Source: Ignavibacterium sp. (GTDB taxonomy: Bacteria > Zixibacteria > MSB-5A5 > GN15 > PGXB01). Taken from it: 64,000 nt of DNA. The notes under the pieces were generated by a model. The model searched no databases and was not told the DNA's origin. It worked only from the letters and a program-made list of their open reading frames with translations. The DNA lies in contig DYGG01000008.1 of assembly GCA_020724775.1 (NCBI GenBank), positions 1 to 64,000 of the forward strand, written 5' to 3'. A program made the translations under genes and the position numbers. Below, piece after piece: positions 1 to 8,889 of this stretch (positions are counted from its first letter, which is position 1; every line of letters starts with the position of its first letter).

Positions 1-341
1 TTCATTCTCCGCTTATGCATTCGGCTACCGCCGGTATGAAGGAATACCTGGAGGCTCTAAATTTTAAGGAGCCGCAGATTGGACTGGTGCCTAATGTCAC
101 CGGAGTCGCTGAAAAAAACTCAGGTAGAATTAAAGAACTGCTGGTGGCGCAACTGACCGCTCCGGTTCGGTGGTATCAGACGATGCAATATTTCAAAGAC
201 AACGGCATTGATACCCTTATCGAAATCGGTCCCGGCAAAGTTCTCACCGGTCTGGCGAAGAGAGAATTAGACGGCGCGCCGATGATAAATCTTGACACCG
301 TGCAGGATATTCAGAATTTTGTTGCCGCCGCCGCAAAGTAA
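1..341 (+). CDS. fabD: Malonyl-CoA:ACP transacylase, 3' part only
   Basis: This is the C-terminal third of a malonyl-CoA:ACP transacylase; the gene starts before the window and is read in the frame beginning at base 3. The first visible residues are HSPLM, which matches the family's conserved catalytic His block just after the lid helix, so the catalytic His lies on the window edge and the nucleophilic Ser is outside it. The visible C-terminal segment has the typical NVTG and EIGPGKVLTGL blocks. The enzyme loads malonyl groups onto acyl carrier protein in type II fatty-acid synthesis. fabG starts only 3 nt after the stop, followed by acpP and fabF, which confirms the assignment by context. 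Confidence 0.93.
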   Translation, partial: HSPLMHSATAGMKEYLEALNFKEPQIGLVPNVTGVAEKNSGRIKELLVAQLTAPVRWYQTMQYFKDNGIDTLIEIGPGKVLTGLAKRELDGAPMINLDTVQDIQNFVAAAAK

Positions 342-344
342 TAT

Positions 345-1088
345 ATGAAGAAATTGGAGAATAAAACGGCACTGGTTACCGGCTCCGCGCGGGGTATCGG
401 CAAGGCTATTGCGTATCGGCTGGGAACTGAGGGAGCAAAGGTGGTAATCTCCGATGTCCTGTTTGACCTGGCATCGGCAACGGCGGAGGAATTTCGAAGC
501 GCCGGATTTGAAGCCCTGGCGGTCAGAGCCGATGTCACCAAGTCCGATGATGTAGCATTACTTGTTGAAGAAACGGTGACCCGGTTCGGCGCCCTTGATA
601 TCGTGGTCAATAACGCCGGTATCACCCGGGACACGCTGTTGCTTCGCATGTCGGAAGCCGATTGGGACCTGGTGCTTAATATAAATCTCAAAGGAGCGTT
701 TCTGATGACGCAAGCGGCGGCGAAGGTGATGATAAAACAGCGCTCCGGCAGAATAATAAATATCTCCTCTGTAGTCGGAAGGATGGGCAATGCCGGACAG
801 GCCAACTATGCCTCCAGTAAAGCCGGCCTGCTCGGGCTGACCAAATCGGCCGCCAAGGAACTGGCATCGCGCGGAATAACCGTCAATGCCGTCGCCCCCG
901 GATATATCGCCACTGAAATGACCGAGAAGTTATCTGATGCCGCGAAAGAGGCGTTTCTAAATAATATCCCGTTAAAAAGGCCCGGAACACCCGATGATAT
1001 CGCCGGTGTGGTGGCGTTTCTCGCTTCCGAGGATGCCGCCTATCTGACCGGCCAGGTCATTGGCGTGGACGGCGGGCTTCTCATGTAG
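345..1088 (+). CDS. fabG: 3-oxoacyl-[ACP] reductase
   Basis: A 247-residue short-chain dehydrogenase that reduces 3-ketoacyl-ACP with NADPH in the elongation cycle. The nucleotide-binding TGSARGIG motif sits at residues 12-19, NNAG at 89-92, and the catalytic Ser142, Tyr155 and Lys159 are all present in the FabG-type context SVVGRMGNAGQANYASSK. The C-terminus ends in the usual GQVIGVDGGLLM. Length is normal for FabG. It lies 3 nt behind fabD and 37 nt ahead of acpP, so it is translated from the same message. Among SDR proteins the position in a fabD-acpP-fabF cluster makes FabG the best reading. Confidence 0.96.
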   Translation: MKKLENKTALVTGSARGIGKAIAYRLGTEGAKVVISDVLFDLASATAEEFRSAGFEALAVRADVTKSDDVALLVEETVTRFGALDIVVNNAGITRDTLLLRMSEADWDLVLNINLKGAFLMTQAAAKVMIKQRSGRIINISSVVGRMGNAGQANYASSKAGLLGLTKSAAKELASRGITVNAVAPGYIATEMTEKLSDAAKEAFLNNIPLKRPGTPDDIAGVVAFLASEDAAYLTGQVIGVDGGLLM

Positions 1089-1125
1089 AGAGCAATATTA
1101 AACTGATAAACGAAGGAGTGTGACC

Positions 1126-1365
1126 ATGTCCGCAGACATTGAACAGAAAGTAAAGGAGATTATCGTTGAGCAGCTCGGCGTCGATGCCGCCCAGGTAACC
1201 GAGTCGGCCCGTTTTGTCGAAGACCTGAGCGCTGATTCACTGGATACGGTGGAGTTAGTGATGGCTCTTGAGGAAGAGTTTTCTCTGGAAATTCCTGATG
1301 AGGATGCCGAGAAGATTACCTCAGTGGGCGATGCCGTCAATTATATCAAATCTCATGTTAAGTAG
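1126..1365 (+). CDS. acpP: Acyl carrier protein
   Basis: A 79-residue acidic acyl carrier protein. Ser38 in the motif DSLDTVEL is the expected 4'-phosphopantetheine attachment site. I place the start at the ATG at 1126 because a good Shine-Dalgarno sequence, GAAGGAG at 1112-1118, precedes it by 7 nt; a GTG two codons upstream at 1120 is in frame but too close to that site. The protein carries the growing acyl chain between FabD, FabG and FabF, whose genes flank it. Residue composition (many Glu/Asp, few Lys) is typical. Confidence 0.96.
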   Translation: MSADIEQKVKEIIVEQLGVDAAQVTESARFVEDLSADSLDTVELVMALEEEFSLEIPDEDAEKITSVGDAVNYIKSHVK

Positions 1366-1391
1366 CCGCACCTTAATAGGGGATTGTTAGC

Positions 1392-2642
1392 ATGAAATCT
1401 ATCAGAACGGTAGTGACCGGTATCGGCGTGGTTACTCCGCTTGGCTGCGACACCGGCAATTTCTGGCAATTGCTGGTGGCGGGGCGAAGCGGCGTGGGGA
1501 GAATAAGTCGATTTGACGTAAGCGCCTACCCGACCCAGATTGCGGCGGAAGTCAAGGATTTTGACGAGAACCGCTTTCTGGAAAAGAAGGAGGCGCGCCG
1601 TATGGACCAATCGGAGCAGTATGCCATTGGCGCCAGTCAACTGGCAATTGATGATTCGGGCCTCGACCTCGCCAAAACTGACCTTGACCGCGCCGGAGTT
1701 GTCATCGGTTCCGGCATCGGAGGAATTTCAACCTTTGAGCAACAGCATAAGACTCTTCTCGACTCCGGGCCGGGAAGGGTCTCCCCTTTCTTTATACCGA
1801 TGATGATAATAGATATGTGCGCCGGGCTGGTCTCCATCCGTTTTGGTTTCCGCGGTCCCAATTATGCCACAGTCTCAGCCTGTTCATCGTCAGCCCATGC
1901 TATCGTTGACGCTTTTCGTATCGTACAGCGGGGTGAAGCCGATATTATGCTTGCCGGGGGCGCCGAATCGACCATCACCCCGATCTCGCTGGCAGGCTTC
2001 TGCTCCGCCCGGGCGCTGAGCACGCGCAATGACGAGCCAGAGCGGGCTTCGCGACCGTTTGACAAAGACCGGGACGGTTTTGTGATGGGTGAAGGAGCGG
2101 CAATTATGGTTCTGGAATCGCTGGAGTCGGCCCAGGCGCGCGGGGCGAAAATCTACGCTGAAATTATCGGCGCCGGAATGACCTCCGATGCTCATCATAT
2201 AACCGCTCCGTTGCCTGATGGCGGCGGCGCTCGCCGGGCTATTCAGGCGGCATTGAATGACGCTAATATCAAGCCGGAAGAAATCGGCTATATAAACAGC
2301 CACGGTACCGCCACCGAACTGGGTGACATTGCCGAGACCAAAGCTATCAAAGCGGTCTTTGGCGACTACGCGTACAAGGTCCCGATAAATTCCACCAAAT
2401 CGCTTATCGGCCACCTGCTCGGCGCCGCGGGCGCGGTCGAATTCATTACCGGGATTCTCTCTATGCGCGCCGGTGTTTTGCATCCGACTATAAATCTTGA
2501 TAATCCCGACCCGGAATGTGACCTCGACTATGTCCCCAATAAAGCCCGTGACTGGAACTTTGACATTTTCTTAAGCAATTCCTTCGGCTTCGGCGGGCAT
2601 AATGTCAGCATAATCGGCCGGAGATTTAATGGTCAGTTGTAA
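1392..2642 (+). CDS. fabF: 3-oxoacyl-[ACP] synthase II
   Basis: A 416-residue condensing enzyme that extends acyl-ACP with malonyl-ACP. The Cys-His-His triad of KAS I/II enzymes is visible: Cys164 in VSACSSSAHA, His304 in NSHGTATELGD, and His341 in STKSLIGHLLGAAGA. The C-terminal NSFGFGGHN motif is intact. Length fits FabF. It starts 26 nt after acpP, and rnc begins 2 nt after its stop. FabF versus FabB cannot be separated by motif alone, but the acpP-fabF-rnc order is the classic one. Confidence 0.95.
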   Translation: MKSIRTVVTGIGVVTPLGCDTGNFWQLLVAGRSGVGRISRFDVSAYPTQIAAEVKDFDENRFLEKKEARRMDQSEQYAIGASQLAIDDSGLDLAKTDLDRAGVVIGSGIGGISTFEQQHKTLLDSGPGRVSPFFIPMMIIDMCAGLVSIRFGFRGPNYATVSACSSSAHAIVDAFRIVQRGEADIMLAGGAESTITPISLAGFCSARALSTRNDEPERASRPFDKDRDGFVMGEGAAIMVLESLESAQARGAKIYAEIIGAGMTSDAHHITAPLPDGGGARRAIQAALNDANIKPEEIGYINSHGTATELGDIAETKAIKAVFGDYAYKVPINSTKSLIGHLLGAAGAVEFITGILSMRAGVLHPTINLDNPDPECDLDYVPNKARDWNFDIFLSNSFGFGGHNVSIIGRRFNGQL

Positions 2643-2644
2643 TT

Positions 2645-3418
2645 GTGGGTGTAATTGAGTTCTTTAAGAAATTGACCGGCAGTCCGGAGGGGGCAAGTGA
2701 TGAAAAACTGGTCGGGGGGGTGTATCAGGAATTCGGTTATCTCTTTCAGAATCGCGCCCTATTGACGCAGGCGTTGTCGCATCGTTCACATTCCCGCAAT
2801 CTCAGCAATGCCGTTGAATCCAACGAGCGCCTGGAATTCCTGGGGGATTCCATTCTGGGAATGATTGTCTCCGAATATCTCTATATGAATTTCCCTGACT
2901 TCGATGAAGGAGACCTGACTAAATCCAAATCACTTCTGGTGAATGAAGCCGCCCTCTCGATGATAGGGCGGGATGCGGGGTTGCCGGATTTGATACTTTT
3001 ATCGCCGGAGGAGGAGAAATCGGGTGGGCGGATGCGCAGTTCGATAATTTCAGATGCCGTGGAAAGCGTCATAGGCGCCATCTATCTTGACGGCGGCCTC
3101 AATGCCGCCCGGATGGTTGTTCACCGGATGATAATTTCCCGTATGGAGCAGATTGTCGCCGACAGCAACCACCGCAATTACAAGGGAGAATTGCTGGAAT
3201 ATCTTCAAGCGCGCGGCGAGGCGGTTCCTTTCTACGAAGTTATCTCAGAGTCAGGTCCCGACCATGACAAAATCTTCAAAATTGCGGTACATACCTGCGG
3301 CAAAGTTACCGGCACCGGTGAAGGGCAGTCAAAAAAAGAGGCGGAGCAACGTGCCGCCGCGGCATCACTTGAATATTTGAAAAAGACGGAAAACCCCGGC
3401 AACCCGCATTCCTTATAA
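2645..3418 (+). CDS. rnc: Ribonuclease III
   Basis: A 257-residue double-strand-specific endoribonuclease for rRNA precursor and mRNA processing. The family signature NERLEFLGDSILG is at residues 60-72, with the metal-ligand Glu64 and Asp68; the second catalytic block SDAVESVIGAIYLDGG follows, and a double-stranded-RNA-binding domain occupies about residues 180-250 (ending in GQSKKEAEQRAAAASLEYL). The start is a GTG two bases after the fabF stop; no closer ATG exists in frame and there is no strong Shine-Dalgarno, so translation is probably coupled to fabF. Confidence 0.95.
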   Translation: MGVIEFFKKLTGSPEGASDEKLVGGVYQEFGYLFQNRALLTQALSHRSHSRNLSNAVESNERLEFLGDSILGMIVSEYLYMNFPDFDEGDLTKSKSLLVNEAALSMIGRDAGLPDLILLSPEEEKSGGRMRSSIISDAVESVIGAIYLDGGLNAARMVVHRMIISRMEQIVADSNHRNYKGELLEYLQARGEAVPFYEVISESGPDHDKIFKIAVHTCGKVTGTGEGQSKKEAEQRAAAASLEYLKKTENPGNPHSL

Positions 3419-3467
3419 CCCTCCAGTTATATCCGCCATTTTTTCTATTCCTAACGGCAACAATCGG

Positions 3468-3497
3468 TTGACTTTTGGGGAGAAAATCGTTTATTGT
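3468..3497 (+). promoter_or_regulatory. Candidate sigma-70-type promoter for etfB
   Basis: TTGACT (3468-3473) is followed after an 18-nt spacer by TATTGT (3492-3497), about 40 nt before the etfB start codon. It sits in the 121-nt gap after rnc. The -35 matches 5 of 6 and the -10 matches 4 of 6 consensus positions, so this is a plausible but unproven promoter. Confidence 0.4.
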
Positions 3498-3539
3498 GAA
3501 AAATTATTCAATATTCTGGATTTTTTCGGGAGGAAATAG

Positions 3540-4325
3540 ATGAATATAGCCGTCCTGATAAAACAGGTTCCTGAAATCGAGTTGGTCAAAGTTGACCAGG
3601 CAGCAAATGAAGTCGTTCTCCCTTCGGGACCGGGAGTTGTCAATCCTTTTGATGAATATGCCGTAGAGGAAGCGCTCCGTCTTAAAGAAAAGTATGGCGG
3701 CAAGGTAACGGTTATTACTGTCGGCACACCGAAGGCGGAATCGGCGCTAAGAGATTGCCTGGCTCTGGGAGTGGATGAGGCGATTCTAATCAGTGACCCG
3801 ATTTTGGAAAAATCTGACCCGCAGGCGACTGCTCGCGCTCTTGCCGCAGGCTTGAAAAAATTAGGCGCCTTTGACCTGATTCTCTCCGGGAAGCAGGCGG
3901 TCGATGATGATGCTTCCCAGGTTCCGGGGGCGGTTGCAGCGCTGCTTGACCTGCCCCAGGCTCTTTTTGTCAAGAAAGTGGAGAATCTGGATGGGGGAAA
4001 AATCACGGTCTGGCGTACGACCGAAGAAGGGTACGATATTGTCGAATTAAACCTTCCGGCTCTGCTTTCGGTAGTAAAGGAGATAAATGAGCCGCGCCTG
4101 CCGTCTTTAAAGGGGAAAATGATGGCAAAAAAGGCGCCGCTTACGAAATGGACTGCGGCCGATATTGGCATTGACGGCTCCGCGGTAGGCGCTAATTCTT
4201 CTACCCGGACTCTCAAGGTTTCGCCGCCGCCGCCCCGGCAGAAGGGAGAGATGATTACCGGCGATACTCCCGAGGAAATTGCCGAAAAACTGTATCAGAA
4301 ATTAAAAGAGAGTCAGGCGCTTTAG
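3540..4325 (+). CDS. etfB: Electron transfer flavoprotein, beta subunit
   Basis: A 261-residue EtfB/FixA-family protein. The N-terminus MNIAVLIKQVPE, the block VNPFDEYAVEEALRLKE, the LSGKQAVDDDASQVPG segment and the C-terminal tail with DTPEEIAEKLYQKL are all characteristic of the family; length is normal. ETF passes electrons from acyl-CoA and related dehydrogenases to a quinone oxidoreductase, and works as an alpha/beta dimer. A GGGAGGAA ribosome-binding site precedes the ATG. The unusual point is that no alpha subunit gene is adjacent: an intrinsic terminator follows directly and the next genes are ABC transporters. The partner must be elsewhere in the genome. Confidence 0.9.
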   Translation: MNIAVLIKQVPEIELVKVDQAANEVVLPSGPGVVNPFDEYAVEEALRLKEKYGGKVTVITVGTPKAESALRDCLALGVDEAILISDPILEKSDPQATARALAAGLKKLGAFDLILSGKQAVDDDASQVPGAVAALLDLPQALFVKKVENLDGGKITVWRTTEEGYDIVELNLPALLSVVKEINEPRLPSLKGKMMAKKAPLTKWTAADIGIDGSAVGANSSTRTLKVSPPPPRQKGEMITGDTPEEIAEKLYQKLKESQAL

Positions 4326-4349
4326 GGAATGGTTTTCGATAGGTTTACA

Positions 4350-4378
4350 AGCCGCCCTGACCGGGGCGGTTTTCTTTT
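4350..4378 (+). terminator. Intrinsic terminator after etfB
   Basis: A GC-rich hairpin (CCGCCC paired with GGGCGG, six-base loop) is followed by TTTTCTTTT. It begins 25 nt after the etfB stop codon and closes the transcript before the ABC exporter genes. Confidence 0.8.
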
Positions 4379-4513
4379 GAGAAATTGACTCAGAAGCGGC
4401 CTTCTTGAAGTTTTTATCTCCGGATTGTGCTTCGTTGCGTAATTATATCTTTATTCAGAGAGTTGGGTCATCCATTGGAACCTATAATCTGACAGGACGT
4501 TATTGTTCATATT

Positions 4514-6274
4514 ATGACTGATAACCTGGGCAAAAACGGGGGGCGATTTGAAATCGTCATTAAGTATCTGAAACGGTACCGGCGCTATCTTTTCTGGGGC
4601 GGCCTGGCGGTTGTCGGCAGCAATGCATTGATGCTCCTTAACCCGTACCTGATGAAAATCGCCTTTGATAAGATTGAAGACAGCGCCCCCTCCAGTGAAA
4701 TTTTGAATATCGCCCTGATGATAGTCGTTTTCGCAATTGTCTCCGGCGTTTTCCGCTTTTCCATGAGACGAACCATTATCTGGATGTCGCGCAAGGTCGA
4801 ATTTGATATGCGCAATGACCTCTTTGACCATCTTCTGAAACTGAATCCCTCTTTTTATTATAACACTCGGACGGGCGATATTATGGCGCGCGCCACCAAT
4901 GACATTGAAGCGGTCCGGATGATGATTGGGCCCGGCATTATGCAGATTTCGAACACTCTGGTGACCGCTCTGATTGCTGTCTCCTTCATGTTTTATCTGT
5001 CGCCGCTTCTGACCCTCTATTCTCTCTTGCCGCTTCCTATACTCTCCTTCGTTGCCAACAAACTGGGAGGAGTGGTGCATCGGCAGTACTTGAAAATTCA
5101 GGATTACTTTGCGGTGCTGACTTCGAAAGCGCAGGAGAACCTGTCGGGCGTCCGGGTGATTAGGGCATACAATCAGGAGAAGGCGGAGATAGCCGACTTC
5201 TCGGCCCACAACCGCAAATATATCGCGCTCAATCTTGATATGATTAAAATTTTCAGCATGTTCTACCCTCTGCTTTTTGCTCTTGCCGGCTCCGTCAATA
5301 TTATCGTTCTCTATTTTGGGGGACGTTCCGTAATCGATGAAAGGCTGAGCCTGGGAACGCTGGTGGCTTTCTTCACATATCTTTCAATGTTAATCTGGCC
5401 CATGATTGCGCTGGGCTGGGTAATTTCGCTCTACCAACGGGGTACGGCATCGCTGGCGCGAATCAATAAAATTCTCAATACTGCTCCGGCAGTGGTTTCG
5501 TCGCCGGAATCCGATGCCGGGAGAAAACTCAAAGGAAGTATCGAGTTTCGAAATCTTCATTTCTCTTACAACGGCGAAAGTACCCTTAAGAATATCAATC
5601 TCAAGGTGGAACCGGGAATGACGGTGGGAATTGTTGGACCGACCGCCTCCGGCAAATCGACACTGGTTTCTCTTCTGGGACGTCTCTTTCCGGTGGAACG
5701 GGGACAATTGTTCATCGATGACATCGATATCAACGACTGGAACCTTCGGGCGCTTCGTTCTCAGATTGGCTTTGTTCCCCAGGAGCCGTTCTTATTTTCT
5801 GACACCCTTACGCGGAATATTCTGTTTGGCTCATCTGACGGTAGTCCGGAAATCGTGCGGAGCGCCGCCCGCGCCGCCGTTATCGAGCGGGATATCGAAA
5901 GTTTTCCCGACAAATTCGAAACGATGTTGGGAGAGCGCGGCATTACCCTTTCCGGCGGACAGAAGCAGCGGGTGGCCCTTGCCCGGGCAATGGTAATCGA
6001 CCCGAAAATCATTATCCTTGATGATGCCACCAGCGCCGTTGACACCGAGACGGAACATCAGATAAATCTTCGTCTTCAGGGAGAAATCAGCCGACGGACG
6101 GCGTTTATCATATCGCACCGAATCTCGGCCGTTAAGGACGCCGACCTGATAATTTATCTGGAAAAGGGCGCCATTGCCGAGCGGGGAACTCACGAAGAAC
6201 TGCTGTCGCAGAACGGTCATTATGCCCGGCTGTACCGTATGCAGTTGATTGAAGATGAATTGAAAAAGATGTAG
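4514..6274 (+). CDS. ABC exporter half-transporter, degenerate-site subunit
   Basis: A 586-residue type IV ABC half-exporter: about six membrane helices (residues roughly 25-310) followed by a nucleotide-binding domain. Walker A is GPTASGKST near residue 375, the signature is canonical LSGGQ at 479-483, and Walker B is IIILDD with Asp503; the next residue, normally the catalytic Glu, is Asp504. The switch His is present in ISHRISAV. The next gene, 2 nt downstream, is a second half-exporter with a Glu in that place but an altered signature, so the two probably form a heterodimer of the BmrCD/TM287-288 kind. Substrate unknown; such pumps export drugs or lipids. Confidence 0.9.
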   Translation: MTDNLGKNGGRFEIVIKYLKRYRRYLFWGGLAVVGSNALMLLNPYLMKIAFDKIEDSAPSSEILNIALMIVVFAIVSGVFRFSMRRTIIWMSRKVEFDMRNDLFDHLLKLNPSFYYNTRTGDIMARATNDIEAVRMMIGPGIMQISNTLVTALIAVSFMFYLSPLLTLYSLLPLPILSFVANKLGGVVHRQYLKIQDYFAVLTSKAQENLSGVRVIRAYNQEKAEIADFSAHNRKYIALNLDMIKIFSMFYPLLFALAGSVNIIVLYFGGRSVIDERLSLGTLVAFFTYLSMLIWPMIALGWVISLYQRGTASLARINKILNTAPAVVSSPESDAGRKLKGSIEFRNLHFSYNGESTLKNINLKVEPGMTVGIVGPTASGKSTLVSLLGRLFPVERGQLFIDDIDINDWNLRALRSQIGFVPQEPFLFSDTLTRNILFGSSDGSPEIVRSAARAAVIERDIESFPDKFETMLGERGITLSGGQKQRVALARAMVIDPKIIILDDATSAVDTETEHQINLRLQGEISRRTAFIISHRISAVKDADLIIYLEKGAIAERGTHEELLSQNGHYARLYRMQLIEDELKKM

Positions 6275-6276
6275 TT

Positions 6277-8070
6277 ATGTCAGCCAACAGTTATCATGAT
6301 GAGGAGGTTCTGGGTAAAGCGTATGACGCGCGCCTGATGCGCCGTCTGCTGACTTACGTACGCCCCTACCGCCTTTCCATTATAGTCTCGGTTATTCTTC
6401 TTATCGGCGGCTCCGCCCTGCAGTTGCTGCTGCCGGTGATGGTACAAATCGGAATCGACAAATATGTCATGACCAAAGATATTGCCGGACTGGGACGAAT
6501 TGCGCTTTTCTCCGCCGGAATTCTCTTCGCCTCATTTATTCTCTCCTATCTTCAGATGTTTATCACTATGTACATCGGCCAGAAGGTTCAGTATGACATC
6601 CGGATGCAGATTTTCAGTCATCTCCAGCGGCTTCATCTCGGCTTCTTTGACAAGAACCCGGTGGGGCGGTTGGTCACCAGAGTCACCAATGATGTAACCG
6701 TTCTCGATGAACTATTTTCTTCCGGTCTGGTTTCGGTCTTCGGTGATATTCTGACTCTGATAGGAATCGTAATAGCGCTTCTTTATTATAATTGGAAACT
6801 GGCTCTGGTGACGTTTGCGGTTCTCCCTATACTGATTATCGCCACGGCGATATTTCGCCGCAAAGTGCGGGAAATTTACCGTGAGGTGCGGACTCGTCTT
6901 GCCCGCCTCAACGCTTTCACGCAGGAGCATGTGACCGGCATGACGGTTATTCAGTTATTTACCCGTGAAAAGGAAATCCACGACAAATTCAGCGGAATCA
7001 ACGCCGATTTACGGGGCGCGCATTTGCGGTCAATCTATTACTATGCCGTTTTCTACCCGGCGGTTGAAATAATAAGCGCTGTCTCTCTGGCGTTGCTTCT
7101 GTACTACGGCGGATTTCAGATAGCGGCGGCGGCACTGACATTCGGCGAACTGGTCGCTTTTATACAACTGGTGCAGCGATTTTACCATCCGATTCGCGAC
7201 CTCTCTGAAAAATATAATATCCTGCAATCTTCCATGGCGGCGTCGGAAAGAATATTCGGACTGCTCGATACCCAACCGGAGATTGCGGAGCCGACAGCGG
7301 CTTCGGCGGCGCCGTCTCGCGGCGGCTCTATCGAGTTCGAGAATGTCTGGTTCGCCTATAACGGCAACGACCATGTTCTCCGCAACGTATCATTCACCGT
7401 CGAGCCGGGCGAAAAGGTTGCCATTGTCGGGGCGACCGGCGCCGGCAAGACCTCACTTATCTCGCTTCTTTTCCGCTTCTATGACTACCAGAAAGGTTCT
7501 ATCAGGCTGGATGGGGTGGAACTCAAGGCGATGAGCGCCGAAGATATCCGCAGGCGGATGGCGCTGGTTCTGCAGGATGTTTTTATCTTTTCGGGAGACT
7601 ACGCCGGAAATATCCGGCTGGGCAATAAGAATATCAGCGATGATGACATTATTGCCGCTCTAAAGAAGGTCAATCTGTACGATTTCGTTGTCGAAAGCGA
7701 AGGCGGCTTGCAGGCGGAAGTCAAAGAACGGGGCGCCACCCTTTCCACCGGACAGAAACAGTTACTCTCATTCGCGCGGGCGCTCGCTTTTGACCCCAGT
7801 ATTCTGGTGCTGGATGAAGCCACCAGTTCAGTCGATACCGCTACGGAGCGGATGATTCAGAAAGCGCTGGATAACCTCCTGGAAAACAGGACCGCCATAA
7901 TCATTGCGCATCGTCTTTCCACCATCGAAAAAGCCGACAAGATCATAGTTTTGCATAACGGTGAAGTGCGCGAGATGGGAAGACATAAGGAACTACTGCA
8001 GCGGCAGGGGATTTACCACCGTCTCTATCAGATGCAGTTCAAACAGGATGAATTGAAAGCGGTCGGCTGA
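6277..8070 (+). CDS. ABC exporter half-transporter, catalytic-site subunit
   Basis: A 597-residue half-exporter with about six membrane helices (residues roughly 30-320) and a nucleotide-binding domain. Walker A GATGAGKT begins at residue 385, Walker B LVLDEATSS carries Asp513 and the catalytic Glu514, and the switch His is in IAHRLSTI. The signature motif is LSTGQ (489-493) instead of LSGGQ. Paired with the previous gene this gives one complete ATP site (this Walker B plus the partner's LSGGQ) and one degenerate site (partner's Asp504 plus this LSTGQ). It begins 2 nt after the partner's stop and overlaps the following gene by one base. Confidence 0.9.
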   Translation: MSANSYHDEEVLGKAYDARLMRRLLTYVRPYRLSIIVSVILLIGGSALQLLLPVMVQIGIDKYVMTKDIAGLGRIALFSAGILFASFILSYLQMFITMYIGQKVQYDIRMQIFSHLQRLHLGFFDKNPVGRLVTRVTNDVTVLDELFSSGLVSVFGDILTLIGIVIALLYYNWKLALVTFAVLPILIIATAIFRRKVREIYREVRTRLARLNAFTQEHVTGMTVIQLFTREKEIHDKFSGINADLRGAHLRSIYYYAVFYPAVEIISAVSLALLLYYGGFQIAAAALTFGELVAFIQLVQRFYHPIRDLSEKYNILQSSMAASERIFGLLDTQPEIAEPTAASAAPSRGGSIEFENVWFAYNGNDHVLRNVSFTVEPGEKVAIVGATGAGKTSLISLLFRFYDYQKGSIRLDGVELKAMSAEDIRRRMALVLQDVFIFSGDYAGNIRLGNKNISDDDIIAALKKVNLYDFVVESEGGLQAEVKERGATLSTGQKQLLSFARALAFDPSILVLDEATSSVDTATERMIQKALDNLLENRTAIIIAHRLSTIEKADKIIVLHNGEVREMGRHKELLQRQGIYHRLYQMQFKQDELKAVG

Positions 8071-8861
8071 TGGCGCTATCGAAAAAGGAAGTCGCTCGCT
8101 ATCTGAAATTCGCCGGCGCGACCGCCCGCAAAGCGGGAGAAATTCTCTTCAAGAAATCGCGGGGCAAAAATGAAATCCTCTTTAAGGGACGAGTCAACCT
8201 TGTTACCGCCGCCGACCTGGCCTCAGAAAAATTTATAGTGAATTCGATTGAAAGAGCCTTCCCGGGACACTCCCGCCTGGCGGAGGAGGTATCATCACGT
8301 GATACCGGCTCGAAATTCAATTGGATCATTGACCCTCTTGACGGCACCACCAACTATGCCCATCGCTTCCCCTTTTACTGTGTCTCTATAGCGCTGGAGT
8401 ATAAAGGCTGTATCATTTTGGGAGTTATTTTCGATCCGGAACGAAACGAACTCTTTGCGGCATCAGAAAATAACGGCGCCTTTCTGAATGGGAAGAGAAT
8501 CCGGGTCACCTCCCAGACAAAACTGAGCCGCTCGCTACTGGCAACCGGGTTTCCGTACGATATCGGGACATCTTCGGATGACAATATCGACAACTACGCC
8601 CGCTTTGCGAAATCCTGTCGGGGAATTCGCCGCGCCGGCTCCGCCGCTCTTGATCTTGCCTATGTTGCTTGCGGGCGGTTTGACGGTTTCTGGGAGTTGA
8701 AACTCTCTCCCTGGGATACCGCCGCCGGTATTTTGCTGGTGAAAGAAGCGGGAGGTAAAGTTACCGATTTTCAGGGAAAGAGATTCCAGATCCGGAATCG
8801 TTATATAGTCGCCAGCAACGGACGGATTCACCGTCAGATGCTCCAGATTCTCAACTCCTGA
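8070..8861 (+). CDS. suhB: Inositol-1-monophosphatase family protein
   Basis: A 263-residue Mg2+-dependent phosphatase of the inositol monophosphatase/SuhB family. Motif 1 IIDPLDGTTNYAHRFPF at about residues 87-103 and motif 2 SPWDTAAGILLVKEAGG near residue 213 are intact, as is the upstream metal-ligand Glu pair in LAEEVSS. The start ATG shares one base with the stop of the ABC gene (TGATG), which implies coupled translation. Known family members hydrolyse myo-inositol 1-phosphate or related sugar phosphates, and E. coli SuhB also acts in rRNA transcription; which applies here cannot be told from sequence. Confidence 0.88.
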   Translation: MALSKKEVARYLKFAGATARKAGEILFKKSRGKNEILFKGRVNLVTAADLASEKFIVNSIERAFPGHSRLAEEVSSRDTGSKFNWIIDPLDGTTNYAHRFPFYCVSIALEYKGCIILGVIFDPERNELFAASENNGAFLNGKRIRVTSQTKLSRSLLATGFPYDIGTSSDDNIDNYARFAKSCRGIRRAGSAALDLAYVACGRFDGFWELKLSPWDTAAGILLVKEAGGKVTDFQGKRFQIRNRYIVASNGRIHRQMLQILNS

Positions 8862-8889
8862 TGGTTATGAATTTGATGGCTTCTTGAAA

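Noticed and set aside
4451-5209. 252-residue minus-strand ORF opposite the first ABC gene
   Set aside because: The plus strand encodes a clear ABC membrane domain, and the antisense product has no family features.
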